A stretch of 64,000 bases of DNA from Hyphomonadaceae bacterium. GTDB lineage: Bacteria > Pseudomonadota > Alphaproteobacteria > Caulobacterales > Aquidulcibacteraceae. The position numbers and the translations under genes were made by a program. The DNA lies in the NCBI GenBank assembly GCA_019753105.1, contig JAIELJ010000001.1, forward strand, positions 52,725 to 116,724. The letters run 5' to 3'. Below, in pieces: positions 16,494-24,247 of the stretch. The notes under the pieces were generated by a model. It did not search any database. It saw only the letters and a list, made by a program, of their open reading frames with translations, and was not told the DNA's origin. Numbering within the stretch: the stretch's first letter is position 1; each line of letters starts with the position of its first letter.

Positions 16494-17102
16494 TTACGCC
16501 GCAGCGACCCGCAGCGTTCGCTTCTTCATCCAAGCAGCAAGCTTGAGCAGAACCGCGAGACCGAGCAGCGAGAGCGTCGGGATGGCGAGCCAGGGTTTGT
16601 CTTCCAAGCGACCGAGATACGAGACCGCGAAGATCACTGCGATCGTCAGCGCGCTGAACGTGTGCAGCGCTTTCCAGTTGCGCGGGCCAAGCTTGCGCAC
16701 AGACCAATCGTTCGATGTCAGAGCCATCAGCGCGATCATCACATAGCCGAAGCCGCCGCCGTAGACGGTCTTCGTCGACGGCTGGGCAGCGAACAAAAGC
16801 ACCGCAATCAGCAGGGCCCCTAAGTGAACGCCGTGCGCGGCGGCGAAGCTCAAGCCGATGGCGCGGCGGCGACGCAACAGCACGCTACGCCAAGAGCCGG
16901 GCCAAAGCGTAGCGGTTGCGGACGCAGACCATGCCAGCACGAAGATCGGGAAAGCAAAGCGCGCCGTGTAGCGCGCGGCAGCGCCTGCCCCTTCAGCATT
17001 CCAGCCGCCGAACTCGGCATAGCCGTAAGCGGCGATCGCTGACGCCACTAAGGCGGTCAGCCCGATCAAAGCCGGTGTGGAGATCGCGCGGGCGCTTGTC
17101 AT
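16494..17102 (-). CDS. Membrane protein resembling ferric reductase-like (MsrQ/YedZ-type) heme proteins
   Basis: 202 residues with about six transmembrane helices. Helices contain HGVHLGALLIA and WKALHTFSALT, i.e. the paired His of heme-binding ferric reductase-like transmembrane domains; RNWKALHTF is characteristic. A role in membrane electron transfer is likely; the partner is unknown, and no MsrP gene is beside it. The start at 17102 is chosen because it begins inside the divergent operator in mirror symmetry with the regulator gene; an ATG at 17141 would lie within the tetR gene. Regulation by the adjacent TetR protein is expected. Confidence 0.72.
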   Translation of the reverse strand: MTSARAISTPALIGLTALVASAIAAYGYAEFGGWNAEGAGAAARYTARFAFPIFVLAWSASATATLWPGSWRSVLLRRRRAIGLSFAAAHGVHLGALLIAVLLFAAQPSTKTVYGGGFGYVMIALMALTSNDWSVRKLGPRNWKALHTFSALTIAVIFAVSYLGRLEDKPWLAIPTLSLLGLAVLLKLAAWMKKRTLRVAAA

Positions 17103-17136
17103 ACCAGGAGTATGATGATCATACTGAGAGTATGAC
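17098..17136. promoter_or_regulatory. Nested palindromic operator between membrane protein and tetR genes
   Basis: The centre AGTATGAT-G-ATCATACT (17109-17125) is a perfect palindrome. It is flanked by GTCATAC (17098-17104) and GTATGAC (17130-17136), again perfectly symmetric about base 17117. The outer arms contain both start codons. TTGTCA (17096-17101) on the plus strand and TTGACG (17141-17136) on the minus strand can serve as -35 boxes; the transcripts would then be almost leaderless. This is the expected binding site of the TetR-family protein. Confidence 0.75.
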
Positions 17137-17710
17137 GTCAACCGGAAACCGCGAACGCCTGCTCGCCGCCGCGCGCAAACTCTTCGCGGCGCGCGGCTTT
17201 GTCGATGTTTCAGTGGATGAAGTTGCTGCGGCCGCAGGGCTCACCAAGGGCGCGGTCTATTATCAGTTCGCCGACAAGACCGACCTTTTCCGCGCCGCCT
17301 GCGAGAGCGTGCTCGACGACATCATGGCCGAGGTCACCGCCAAGACCATGGGCCATGCCAAGCACGCCACCGACGAAATCGTTACCGGCGGCGACATTCT
17401 GTTCGATGCTTACGAAAGCAAAGACGCGCGCCGTTTGCTGCTGATGGACGGGCCCTCCGTGCTTGGCCATGTGCAATGGACGCAGATGCAGGAGAAGCTG
17501 CGCATTGGGCTTGGCGAACACGCGCTCGGCCATCTCGCCGACGAGGGCCTCATCCCAAAGCGCATGATTCCGATGCTCGCACACCTGCTCTTTGGCGCCT
17601 TCACGCAAGGCGCGCTGCAGATCGCGACGGCGGATGATCCCGCCAGCGCCAGCAAGCAGGCCCGCGCCGCGTACAAACGCCTGGCGCTTGGCTTGCTCGC
17701 GAAGGTTTAG
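17132..17710 (+). CDS. TetR-family transcriptional regulator
   Basis: 192 residues. The helix-turn-helix domain fills residues ~8-55: [38 protein letters not shown] and DKTDLFRAA. The C-terminal helical ligand domain ([14 protein letters not shown] ... [17 protein letters not shown]) resembles the common TetR_C group. The start at 17132 lies in the right arm of the operator. It should repress itself and the divergent ferric reductase-like gene; the inducer is unknown. mscL lies 70 bases downstream on the same strand and could be cotranscribed. Confidence 0.93.
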   Translation: MTSTGNRERLLAAARKLFAARGFVDVSVDEVAAAAGLTKGAVYYQFADKTDLFRAACESVLDDIMAEVTAKTMGHAKHATDEIVTGGDILFDAYESKDARRLLLMDGPSVLGHVQWTQMQEKLRIGLGEHALGHLADEGLIPKRMIPMLAHLLFGAFTQGALQIATADDPASASKQARAAYKRLALGLLAKV

Positions 17711-17780
17711 GCCATCGGAAAGCTGGTCATCGCGCGCGAACTTTGCCATGCGTGACGCGAAGAGAGAGGGAGACCAACCC

Positions 17781-18203
17781 ATGTCCATGCTGAGTGAGTT
17801 CCGTGAGTTTGCACTCAAGGGAAACGTCGTCGACCTCGCGGTCGGGGTGATCATCGGCGCCGCATTCGGGACGATTGTTTCGTCGCTGGTTGACGACCTG
17901 ATCATGCCGCTCGTTGGCGCGGTCACAGGCGGGCTCGACTTCTCCAACTACTTCCTGCCGCTTTCCGACACGGTGACAGCAACGACGCTCGACGCTGCGC
18001 GCGAACAAGGCGCGGTGTGGGCCTATGGCAAGTTCATCACTGCGGTGATCAAGTTCGCGATCGTCGCGTGGGTGCTGTTCTTGATCATCCGCTTGATGAA
18101 CAAGATGAAGCGCAAAGAAGAAGCCGCGCCCGCCGCCGCCGAACCGGAAGTGCCGGCAGACGTGAAACTGCTGACTGAAATCCGCGATCTGCTGAAGAAG
18201 TGA
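17781..18203 (+). CDS. mscL: Large-conductance mechanosensitive channel
   Basis: 140 residues. It forms a homopentameric pore that opens under hypo-osmotic shock to release solutes. [30 protein letters not shown] is the N-terminal helix and TM1 of the family (here [20 protein letters not shown]), with [21 protein letters not shown] as TM2 and a charged C-terminal bundle ([13 protein letters not shown]). GAGGGAGA lies upstream of the ATG at 17781; the ATG at 17787 is an alternative. Length is typical. Confidence 0.97.
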   Translation: MSMLSEFREFALKGNVVDLAVGVIIGAAFGTIVSSLVDDLIMPLVGAVTGGLDFSNYFLPLSDTVTATTLDAAREQGAVWAYGKFITAVIKFAIVAWVLFLIIRLMNKMKRKEEAAPAAAEPEVPADVKLLTEIRDLLKK

Positions 18204-18254
18204 CGCAGAGCGTCCCGCTTTCCGGGGCGGGGGGAACGCGCTAGCTGATCCACC

Positions 18255-18887
18255 ATGCCTGACGCTAAAATCTGCGGCATCACTAGTCCCGACATCCTCG
18301 ACGCCGCCATTGATGGCGGTGCGCGGTTTGCCGGGTTTGTGAGCTTCCCCAAAAGCCCCCGGCATTTGGAGCTGGACAAGCTCGAAGCCCTCGCCCGACA
18401 AGCTTATGGGCGGATCGAGACGGTGCTGGTCACGGTCAGCGCCGATGACGTCTATCTCGCCGCTGCGGCCAGCGCGATGCAGCCGGACTGGATCCAGTGC
18501 CATGGCGGCGAAAGCCCCCGGCGGGTGGCGGAGGTTCGCCGCTTTGCCCGGCGCGGCGTGATCAAGGCCATCGGCATGTCCCGCCAGGAGGATCTGCCGA
18601 CGGTATCCCCATACGAACAAGTTGCGGATATGCTGTTGTTCGACGCCCCCGCCCAAGCCCAGGAGATGCCCGGCGGGAATGCCCGATCGTTCGATTGGGG
18701 CGTCGTAAAGGGCTGGAGATTCAACCGGCCCTGGTTCTTGGCCGGGGGCCTGACCCCTGAGAACGTCCGCGAGGCGATGCGGATTAGCGGCGCGGACCTT
18801 GTGGATGTGTCCTCTGGCGTGGAAACCGCGCCGGGCTTAAAGGACCCAGCTCTTGTCGCCCAATTCTTGGCCGCTGTGGAAGTGTAA
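18255..18887 (+). CDS. trpF: Phosphoribosylanthranilate isomerase
   Basis: 210 residues. It catalyses the Amadori rearrangement of PRA to CdRP in tryptophan synthesis. The start MPDAKICGITSPDIL has the catalytic Cys in KICGIT; the second key residue is Asp in LLFDAP, and FLAGGLTPENV and VDVSSGVE close the TIM barrel. GFVSFPKSPRH is the usual FxxxSPR loop. It is the first gene of trpF-trpB-(small gene)-trpA-accD-folC, with trpB 9 bases on. Confidence 0.96.
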   Translation: MPDAKICGITSPDILDAAIDGGARFAGFVSFPKSPRHLELDKLEALARQAYGRIETVLVTVSADDVYLAAAASAMQPDWIQCHGGESPRRVAEVRRFARRGVIKAIGMSRQEDLPTVSPYEQVADMLLFDAPAQAQEMPGGNARSFDWGVVKGWRFNRPWFLAGGLTPENVREAMRISGADLVDVSSGVETAPGLKDPALVAQFLAAVEV

Positions 18888-18896
18888 CCTCCCCCA

Positions 18897-20111
18897 ATGG
18901 ACGCACGCCGGAACTGGCAGGACCTACCGGACGCCGAGGGCCGGTTCGGATCCTATGGCGGCCGCTATGTGGCCGAGACGCTAATGCCGCTCGTGCTCGA
19001 TCTGGAGCGCGCCTATCGCGATGCGCAAGCTGATCCAGCGTTCGCAGCGACGATGGCGGACTTCTGGACGCATTATGTCGGCCGGCCTTCGCCTTTGTAT
19101 TTCGCCGAGCGGATGACTGAGCATTTCGGCGCGGCGAAAATCTACTTCAAGCGCGACGAGCTCAATCACACCGGCGCGCACAAGATCAACAATTGCCTCG
19201 GCCAAGTGCTGCTGGCGCTGCGCATGGGCAAGACGCGGATCATCGCCGAGACTGGCGCGGGTCAGCACGGCGTTGCGACGGCAACGATCTGCGCGCGCTT
19301 GGGTTTGCCGTGCGTCGTGTTCATGGGCGCAACGGACATCGAGCGGCAGAAGCCGAACGTCTTCCGCATGAAGTTGCTCGGCGCCGAAGTGCGGCCGGTA
19401 ACGAGCGGTGCTGCTACGCTGAAAGACGCAATGAACGAAGCGCTGCGCGATTGGGTGACGAACGTCGCGGACACGTTCTACTGCATCGGCACAGCGGCGG
19501 GCCCACACCCCTATCCGGAAATGGTGCGCGATTTTCAAAGCGTGATCGGTCGCGAAGCGCGCGCGCAGATTTTGGAGCGCGAAGGCCGTTTGCCGGATGC
19601 CGTGATGGCATGCATTGGCGGCGGCTCGAATGCGATCGGGCTTTTCCATCCATTCATCGCTGACGAAAACGTGCGCCTGATCGGCGTTGAAGCTGCGGGG
19701 CGCGGGATCGATGCGCGCTTCGAGCATAGTGCTGCGATCAATGGCGGCCGCCCTGGCGTGCTGCACGGCAACCGGACTTATTTGCTGCAGAACGAAGACG
19801 GCCAAATCCTCGAAGGCCATTCGATCAGCGCCGGCCTCGATTATCCGGGCGTCGGACCAGAGCACTCGTATCTCTCGGACATCGGCCGCGCGCAGTATCT
19901 CAGCGCCACTGATGACGAAGCGCTCGAAGCGTTCAAGCTTTGCGCGCGATTGGAAGGCATCCTCCCGGCGCTTGAGCCATCGCATGCGCTGGCGCGCTTA
20001 GGCGATGTGGCGCGTGAGGTGGGCAAGGGCGGGATCGTGATCATGAATCTCTGCGGCCGTGGGGACAAAGACGTCTTCACCGTCGCCGAAGCTCTAGGAG
20101 TAACGCTCTGA
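18897..20111 (+). CDS. trpB: Tryptophan synthase beta chain
   Basis: 404 residues. It joins indole and serine to tryptophan with pyridoxal phosphate. The PLP lysine is Lys96 in [19 protein letters not shown] and [10 protein letters not shown] (phosphate-binding) are present. The N-terminus [20 protein letters not shown] is standard. Its stop overlaps the start of the next small gene by one base (TGATG), so translation is coupled to that gene and not directly to trpA. Confidence 0.98.
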   Translation: MDARRNWQDLPDAEGRFGSYGGRYVAETLMPLVLDLERAYRDAQADPAFAATMADFWTHYVGRPSPLYFAERMTEHFGAAKIYFKRDELNHTGAHKINNCLGQVLLALRMGKTRIIAETGAGQHGVATATICARLGLPCVVFMGATDIERQKPNVFRMKLLGAEVRPVTSGAATLKDAMNEALRDWVTNVADTFYCIGTAAGPHPYPEMVRDFQSVIGREARAQILEREGRLPDAVMACIGGGSNAIGLFHPFIADENVRLIGVEAAGRGIDARFEHSAAINGGRPGVLHGNRTYLLQNEDGQILEGHSISAGLDYPGVGPEHSYLSDIGRAQYLSATDDEALEAFKLCARLEGILPALEPSHALARLGDVAREVGKGGIVIMNLCGRGDKDVFTVAEALGVTL

Positions 20112-20575
20112 TGCTACGCAACGCACTCTTCGCCCTGGCGACCTTGGCGCTCATTACGCCCGCTTACGCGCAAGACGCCGAAACGCCCGCGCCGGCTGCC
20201 GAACCCGCGCAAGCCGCGTCGGAAACGATCCTCAGTGAGTCCGTCCGCCTCGATATCGTCGATGGCTCGCTCATTCCCGAAGAATGCCACTATCCGGCGA
20301 CGATCTCCGACACCGCACGGTTCGAACTCGCTTGCGTGACCATGCCCCGGTTCGCGGGCGGCCAGGTGGCGATGGAATATATCGGCCAGCTCGGCGAACA
20401 GGGCTTTCAGCAAGGCTCGTACATCACTGGCGGCATGACCGCGGTGCGCGCGAATGAAAGCAACTGCCAGGAAGTGATCAACATCTTCCCTGGCGATTAT
20501 CCGCCCGGCACGCGCGGCTCCGACATCGTCGTCATCTGGTTCGCGCGCGAACGCGCCCCGCGTTGCCCGGCTTAA
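20111..20575 (+). CDS. Secreted protein of unknown function inserted in the trp operon
   Basis: 154 residues. Signal peptide [20 protein letters not shown], cut before QDAE. An Ala/Pro-rich linker leads to a small domain with four Cys (EECHYPATI, FELACVTMPRF, SNCQEVINIF, PRCPA), probably two disulfides, in the periplasm. Its ATG overlaps the trpB stop and its own stop is 3 bases before trpA, so it is an integral part of the operon. No homology is recognised. A role in tryptophan synthesis is unlikely for an exported protein; it is probably a lineage-specific insertion. Confidence 0.8.
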   Translation: MLRNALFALATLALITPAYAQDAETPAPAAEPAQAASETILSESVRLDIVDGSLIPEECHYPATISDTARFELACVTMPRFAGGQVAMEYIGQLGEQGFQQGSYITGGMTAVRANESNCQEVINIFPGDYPPGTRGSDIVVIWFARERAPRCPA

Positions 20576-20578
20576 AAC

Positions 20579-21418
20579 TTGAGCGTACGTCTCGCCTCCC
20601 GCTTCGACGCACTCAAACGCGAAGGCCGCGCTGGTCTTGTCGCGTATGTGATGGCGTCTGATCCGGATCATGAGACGTGCTTCGAGATTTTGCGCGGTCT
20701 GCCTACTGCCGGCGCCGATGTGATCGAGCTTGGCTTTCCGTTCACCGATCCGATGGCGGACGGGCCGAGCATTCAGAAGGCGGCGTTGCGCGCGTTGAAG
20801 GCTGGCGGTTCGCTCACGCGCACGCTCGATCTCGCGCGGCGCTTCCGCGAAACGGATAAAGACACGCCGCTCATTCTGATGGGCTATGCCAATCCGATCG
20901 AGAGCATGGGCTATGCGCCGTTCGCGGAAGCAATGCATGCATGCGGCGCCGATGGCGTGATCATCGTTGATCTGCCGCCCGAGGAAGACACCGCTCTGCG
21001 CGCCGCGTTCGACGCGCATGGCCTTTCCATTATCCGCCTCGCAACACCGACAACGGACGATAACCGTTTAACCAAGGTGCTCGATGGCGCTTCGGGCTTC
21101 CTGTATTATGTCTCCGTTGCTGGCGTGACCGGCGCGAACGCTGCGACAGCAGATGCTGTACGCGCCGCCGTTTCGCGTTTGAAGCGCGCCACGCAACTTC
21201 CGGTCGCTGTCGGCTTCGGCGTCCGCGAACCGGAGGCTGCCCGCGAAATAGCCCGCACTGCTGATGCGGTGGTCGTTGGTTCTGCTTTTGTCGATGAAAT
21301 TGCCGCTGCACCTGGCCCAGAGGCCGTCGAACGTGTCTTGCGTAAGGTGCGGATTTTGAGTGAAGCTGTCCGCCAGGCCAGAGAGCCTGGGCGGGCAATG
21401 GAAGGGACACCCGCATGA
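20579..21418 (+). CDS. trpA: Tryptophan synthase alpha chain
   Basis: 279 residues. It cleaves indole-3-glycerol phosphate to indole, which passes to TrpB. The catalytic Glu is in [18 protein letters not shown], with the catalytic Asp in the DPMADGP part; [13 protein letters not shown] and GFGVREPE follow. The start is a TTG at 20579 three bases after the preceding stop. There is no in-frame ATG before residue 25, so the TTG is needed to complete the first barrel helix. accD overlaps its end by four bases. Confidence 0.97.
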   Translation: MSVRLASRFDALKREGRAGLVAYVMASDPDHETCFEILRGLPTAGADVIELGFPFTDPMADGPSIQKAALRALKAGGSLTRTLDLARRFRETDKDTPLILMGYANPIESMGYAPFAEAMHACGADGVIIVDLPPEEDTALRAAFDAHGLSIIRLATPTTDDNRLTKVLDGASGFLYYVSVAGVTGANAATADAVRAAVSRLKRATQLPVAVGFGVREPEAAREIARTADAVVVGSAFVDEIAAAPGPEAVERVLRKVRILSEAVRQAREPGRAMEGTPA

Positions 21419-22392
21419 ATTGGCTGTCGAATTTCGCGCGGCCGGGGCTTTCTAAGAAGAAGCCCGAAGAGGCGCGCGATACGCCGGACAATCTTTGGAT
21501 CAAGGATCCGCTTTCGGGCGAACTGATCTATCGCGCGGAGCTTGAAGCCGCCGATTGGGTGACGCCGTCGGGCTTCCACATGCGCATCGGCCCGGATGCC
21601 CGCTTCAAGATCTTGTTCGACGAACAAGCTTGGCAGACGATCCCGATGCCGAAAGTCGTCGTCGATCCGCTGAAGTTCAAGGACGATAAGAAGTACGTCG
21701 ATCGCCTCAAGGGCGCTCGCGCCAAAGTTGGCCGCGATGATTGCATGGCGGCGGGCTATGGCCGCATCGGCGGCGCGCATGCCGTCGTGCTGGTGCAAGA
21801 TTTCGAATTCATGGGCGGCTCGCTCGGCATGGCCGCGGGCGAAGCGTTCGTCGCTGCGGCTGAAGCGGCTGTGCGGCGCAAGGCTGCGATGATCGTGGTG
21901 ACGTCATCGGGCGGCGCGCGTATGCAGGAAGGCATCCTCTCGCTGATGCAGATGCCGCGCACAACGATCGCGATTCAAATGCTGCATGAGGCTGGGTTGC
22001 CGTATCTGGTCGTGCTGGCTGATCCGACGACAGGTGGTGTGACGGCGTCGTACGCGATGCTCGGTGACATCCACATTGCTGAACCGGGCGCGCTGATCGG
22101 CTTTGCTGGCCCGCGCGTGATCGAGCAGACGATCCGTCAGAAATTGCCGGAAGGCTTCCAGCGCTCGGAGTATCTGCTGGATAAGGGTATGGTCGATATC
22201 GTTGTCGATCGCCGTCAGCTGAAGACGACACTTGCGACGCTGCTCACCACGTTGATGGATCGCAAGGCGCAACCGATCGATGATGCCGAAACCTTCGAAC
22301 TGACCGAAATCGCCAAGGACGAAGCGCCGGCGAAAGGCGCCAAGCGCAAGCCGGCGACCAAGCAGCAACCGCGCGCGAAGGCGGCGGAGTAG
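21415..22392 (+). CDS. accD: Acetyl-CoA carboxylase carboxyltransferase subunit beta
   Basis: 325 residues. With AccA it transfers carboxyl from biotin to acetyl-CoA, the first step of fatty acid synthesis. The crotonase-fold core is complete ([53 protein letters not shown]). The N-terminal zinc ribbon seen in enterobacterial AccD has lost all four Cys: the matching region reads [13 protein letters not shown] ... [10 protein letters not shown] Lys/Ala-rich tail follows. ATGA overlap with trpA indicates coupled translation. Confidence 0.96.
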   Translation: MNWLSNFARPGLSKKKPEEARDTPDNLWIKDPLSGELIYRAELEAADWVTPSGFHMRIGPDARFKILFDEQAWQTIPMPKVVVDPLKFKDDKKYVDRLKGARAKVGRDDCMAAGYGRIGGAHAVVLVQDFEFMGGSLGMAAGEAFVAAAEAAVRRKAAMIVVTSSGGARMQEGILSLMQMPRTTIAIQMLHEAGLPYLVVLADPTTGGVTASYAMLGDIHIAEPGALIGFAGPRVIEQTIRQKLPEGFQRSEYLLDKGMVDIVVDRRQLKTTLATLLTTLMDRKAQPIDDAETFELTEIAKDEAPAKGAKRKPATKQQPRAKAAE

Positions 22393-22414
22393 TTTTCACT
22401 CCGATGCTCATCCC

Positions 22415-22521
22415 TCGTCATTCCGGGGCAATGCGAAGCATTGAGCCCGGAACCCAGGGGCAAACGACGCGCAAGCGTCCCCTGGGTTCCCGGGCCTCGC
22501 TGCGCGATCCCGGAATGACGA
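22415..22521. repeat. Palindromic intergenic repeat, copy 1
   Basis: A 107-base element with 13-base outer arms TCGTCATTCCGGG / CCCGGAATGACGA and an inner pair GAACCCAGGGG / CCCCTGGGTTC around CAAACG. It shares layout and sequence blocks (GTCATTCC, CCAGGG, CAAACG, GGAATGAC) with 57771-57869. It ends 5 bases before the folC start codon, so it forms the mRNA leader there. Confidence 0.8.
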
Positions 22522-22526
22522 ACTGA

Positions 22527-23816
22527 ATGATCGATCCCGCACTGCAAACCTTCGAACGCCTGTTCGGCCCGGAGTTCGGGCACGGCAAGCCGTTTGATCT
22601 CACGCCGCTCAACGCAGCGCTGAAGGCACTAGGCTCCCCCGAAGGCAATCTGGGTGCTCCGCTCATTCACGTCGCCGGCACAAACGGCAAAGGCTCCACG
22701 ATCGCGTTTATGCGCGCGATCATTGAAGCGGCGGGTTTGCGCGTGCACGCGTTCACAAAACCGCACCTTCACCGTCTGAACGAGCGTTTCGTCGTATCCG
22801 GCGAGATAGTCTCTGACAGAGTTCTCATCGACGCTGCCGAAGCCGTGCACGCGGCAGCTCCCACTCTGACGCAGTTCGATGCTCATGTTGCAACGGCTAT
22901 GTTGCTCTTCGATGAAAACGACGCAGATGTCGTGATCATTGAAACCGGGATGGGGGGACGCGACGATTCCACTAATGTAGTTCCGTGGCCCGCGCTCACG
23001 ATCATCACGCCTATTGGACTCGATCATCAAGACGCACTTGGCGAGACGCTTTCGGAGATCGCCACGCACAAGGCGGGCATTCTCAAGAAGCATTCACCCG
23101 CAGTGATTGCCAGGCAACCGCCTGTCGCGCTTGATGTGATCGAACAGCGCGCAGCGGAGATTGGCGCTCGGCTCTTTCGTCAAGGCGTCGAATGGGACGC
23201 TTTCGAAAGTCATGGTCGCCTTGTTGTGCAAACGGAAAACCAGGCACTTGATCTGCCGTTGCCATCGCTTGTCGGCCGCCATCAGGTAGATAATGCAGGC
23301 CTCGCCTGCGCCGCCCTGCTTTCCCCCTGGCGCCACAATTTCACCGACGAACAATTTGCGGCGGGCGTTACGAATACTGTTTGGCCTGCACGCCTTCAAC
23401 CGCTGATGCGCGGCGCGCTCAGCGAGCCGATCCGCGCAATCGGCGGAGAGGTGTGGGTTGACGGCGGTCACAACGCGCACGGCGCCGCCGCGCTCGCGCG
23501 AGCGCTTGGCGATATGAAGGCGCGGCGCGGTGGAAGTGCGGTCGCGATCGTTGGGCTACGCGCACGCAAAGATGCGAGCGCCTTCATCACCGCGCTTGCG
23601 CCCTCGACGGAGCGCATCATAGCTGTGCCGCTCAGCGAAACGCACATTCCCCCCGAAGAGCTGGCATCCCTCGCACGCGAGCACGGCGCTGACGCGCAAC
23701 CCGCGCCATCACTCTCCGCCGCAATGCAAATCGCGGCGCAGTTGCCTGCGCCGCGTGTTTTGATTTGCGGTTCGTTTGTGCTGGCGGCTGAAGCGCTAGA
23801 GCGAGAAAGCTCTTAA
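22527..23816 (+). CDS. folC: Bifunctional folylpolyglutamate / dihydrofolate synthase
   Basis: 429 residues. It adds glutamate to dihydropteroate and tetrahydrofolates with ATP. The P-loop is in HVAGTNGKGSTIAFM, the KPHLHRLNERF loop binds substrate, and ETGMGGRDDSTNVV and DGGHNAHGAAAL are typical Mur-ligase/FolC motifs. The carbamylated-Lys region THKAGILK is present. The start at 22527 has no good Shine-Dalgarno because a palindromic repeat abuts it. Last gene of the trpF-accD-folC operon; a two-hairpin terminator follows. Confidence 0.96.
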   Translation: MIDPALQTFERLFGPEFGHGKPFDLTPLNAALKALGSPEGNLGAPLIHVAGTNGKGSTIAFMRAIIEAAGLRVHAFTKPHLHRLNERFVVSGEIVSDRVLIDAAEAVHAAAPTLTQFDAHVATAMLLFDENDADVVIIETGMGGRDDSTNVVPWPALTIITPIGLDHQDALGETLSEIATHKAGILKKHSPAVIARQPPVALDVIEQRAAEIGARLFRQGVEWDAFESHGRLVVQTENQALDLPLPSLVGRHQVDNAGLACAALLSPWRHNFTDEQFAAGVTNTVWPARLQPLMRGALSEPIRAIGGEVWVDGGHNAHGAAALARALGDMKARRGGSAVAIVGLRARKDASAFITALAPSTERIIAVPLSETHIPPEELASLAREHGADAQPAPSLSAAMQIAAQLPAPRVLICGSFVLAAEALERESS

Positions 23817-23868
23817 AGGACCGCGGGCCTTCAGGCCCGCATGCGCGTCTGAAGACGCGCGCTCCTTT
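23815..23868. terminator. Two-hairpin bidirectional terminator between folC and trxA
   Basis: AAAGGA and TCCTTT bracket two perfect hairpins, GCGGGCC-TTCA-GGCCCGC (23823-23840) and GCGCGTCT-GA-AGACGCGC (23843-23860). The convergent genes' stop codons lie at its two edges. The ends GGA.CGCGGGC and GCGCGCTCC resemble those of the repeat at 45076-45173. Confidence 0.7.
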
Positions 23869-24187
23869 AGACGCTCTCGTTCAGCCACTCGACGATTTTC
23901 GACTTTGGCATGGCGCCGACTTTCGTCGCGTGCACCTTGCCGTCCTTGAACACCATCAAAGTCGGAATGCCGCGCACGCCGTATTTGCCGGGCGTCATCG
24001 GATTGTCATCGATATTGAGCTTCACGACCTGGACGCGGTCACCCATCTCGGCGGCGATCTCTTCAAGCGCAGGCCCAATCTGCTTACAGGGGCCGCACCA
24101 TTCCGCCCAGAAATCCACCAGCACAGGCTTGCCGGAGCCGAGCACGTCGGCTTCGAAACTATCATCGGAAACTTTGTTGGTGGCCAC
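23867..24187 (-). CDS. trxA: Thioredoxin
   Basis: 106 residues. A cytosolic protein-disulfide reductant. The active site is DFWAEWCGPCKQIGPALEE and the cis-Pro loop is GVRGIPTLMVFKDGK. It has the standard length and fold with no extra domain. It ends the minus-strand block addA-addB-murU-amgK, 60 bases beyond addA, an order conserved in many alphaproteobacteria. Confidence 0.98.
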   Translation of the reverse strand: MATNKVSDDSFEADVLGSGKPVLVDFWAEWCGPCKQIGPALEEIAAEMGDRVQVVKLNIDDNPMTPGKYGVRGIPTLMVFKDGKVHATKVGAMPKSKIVEWLNESV

Positions 24188-24247
24188 GGGATCGACCTTT
24201 CAGTGAACACAATTGTCGCACTCATGTAAGCGCGGCGCGGGCGGCTT

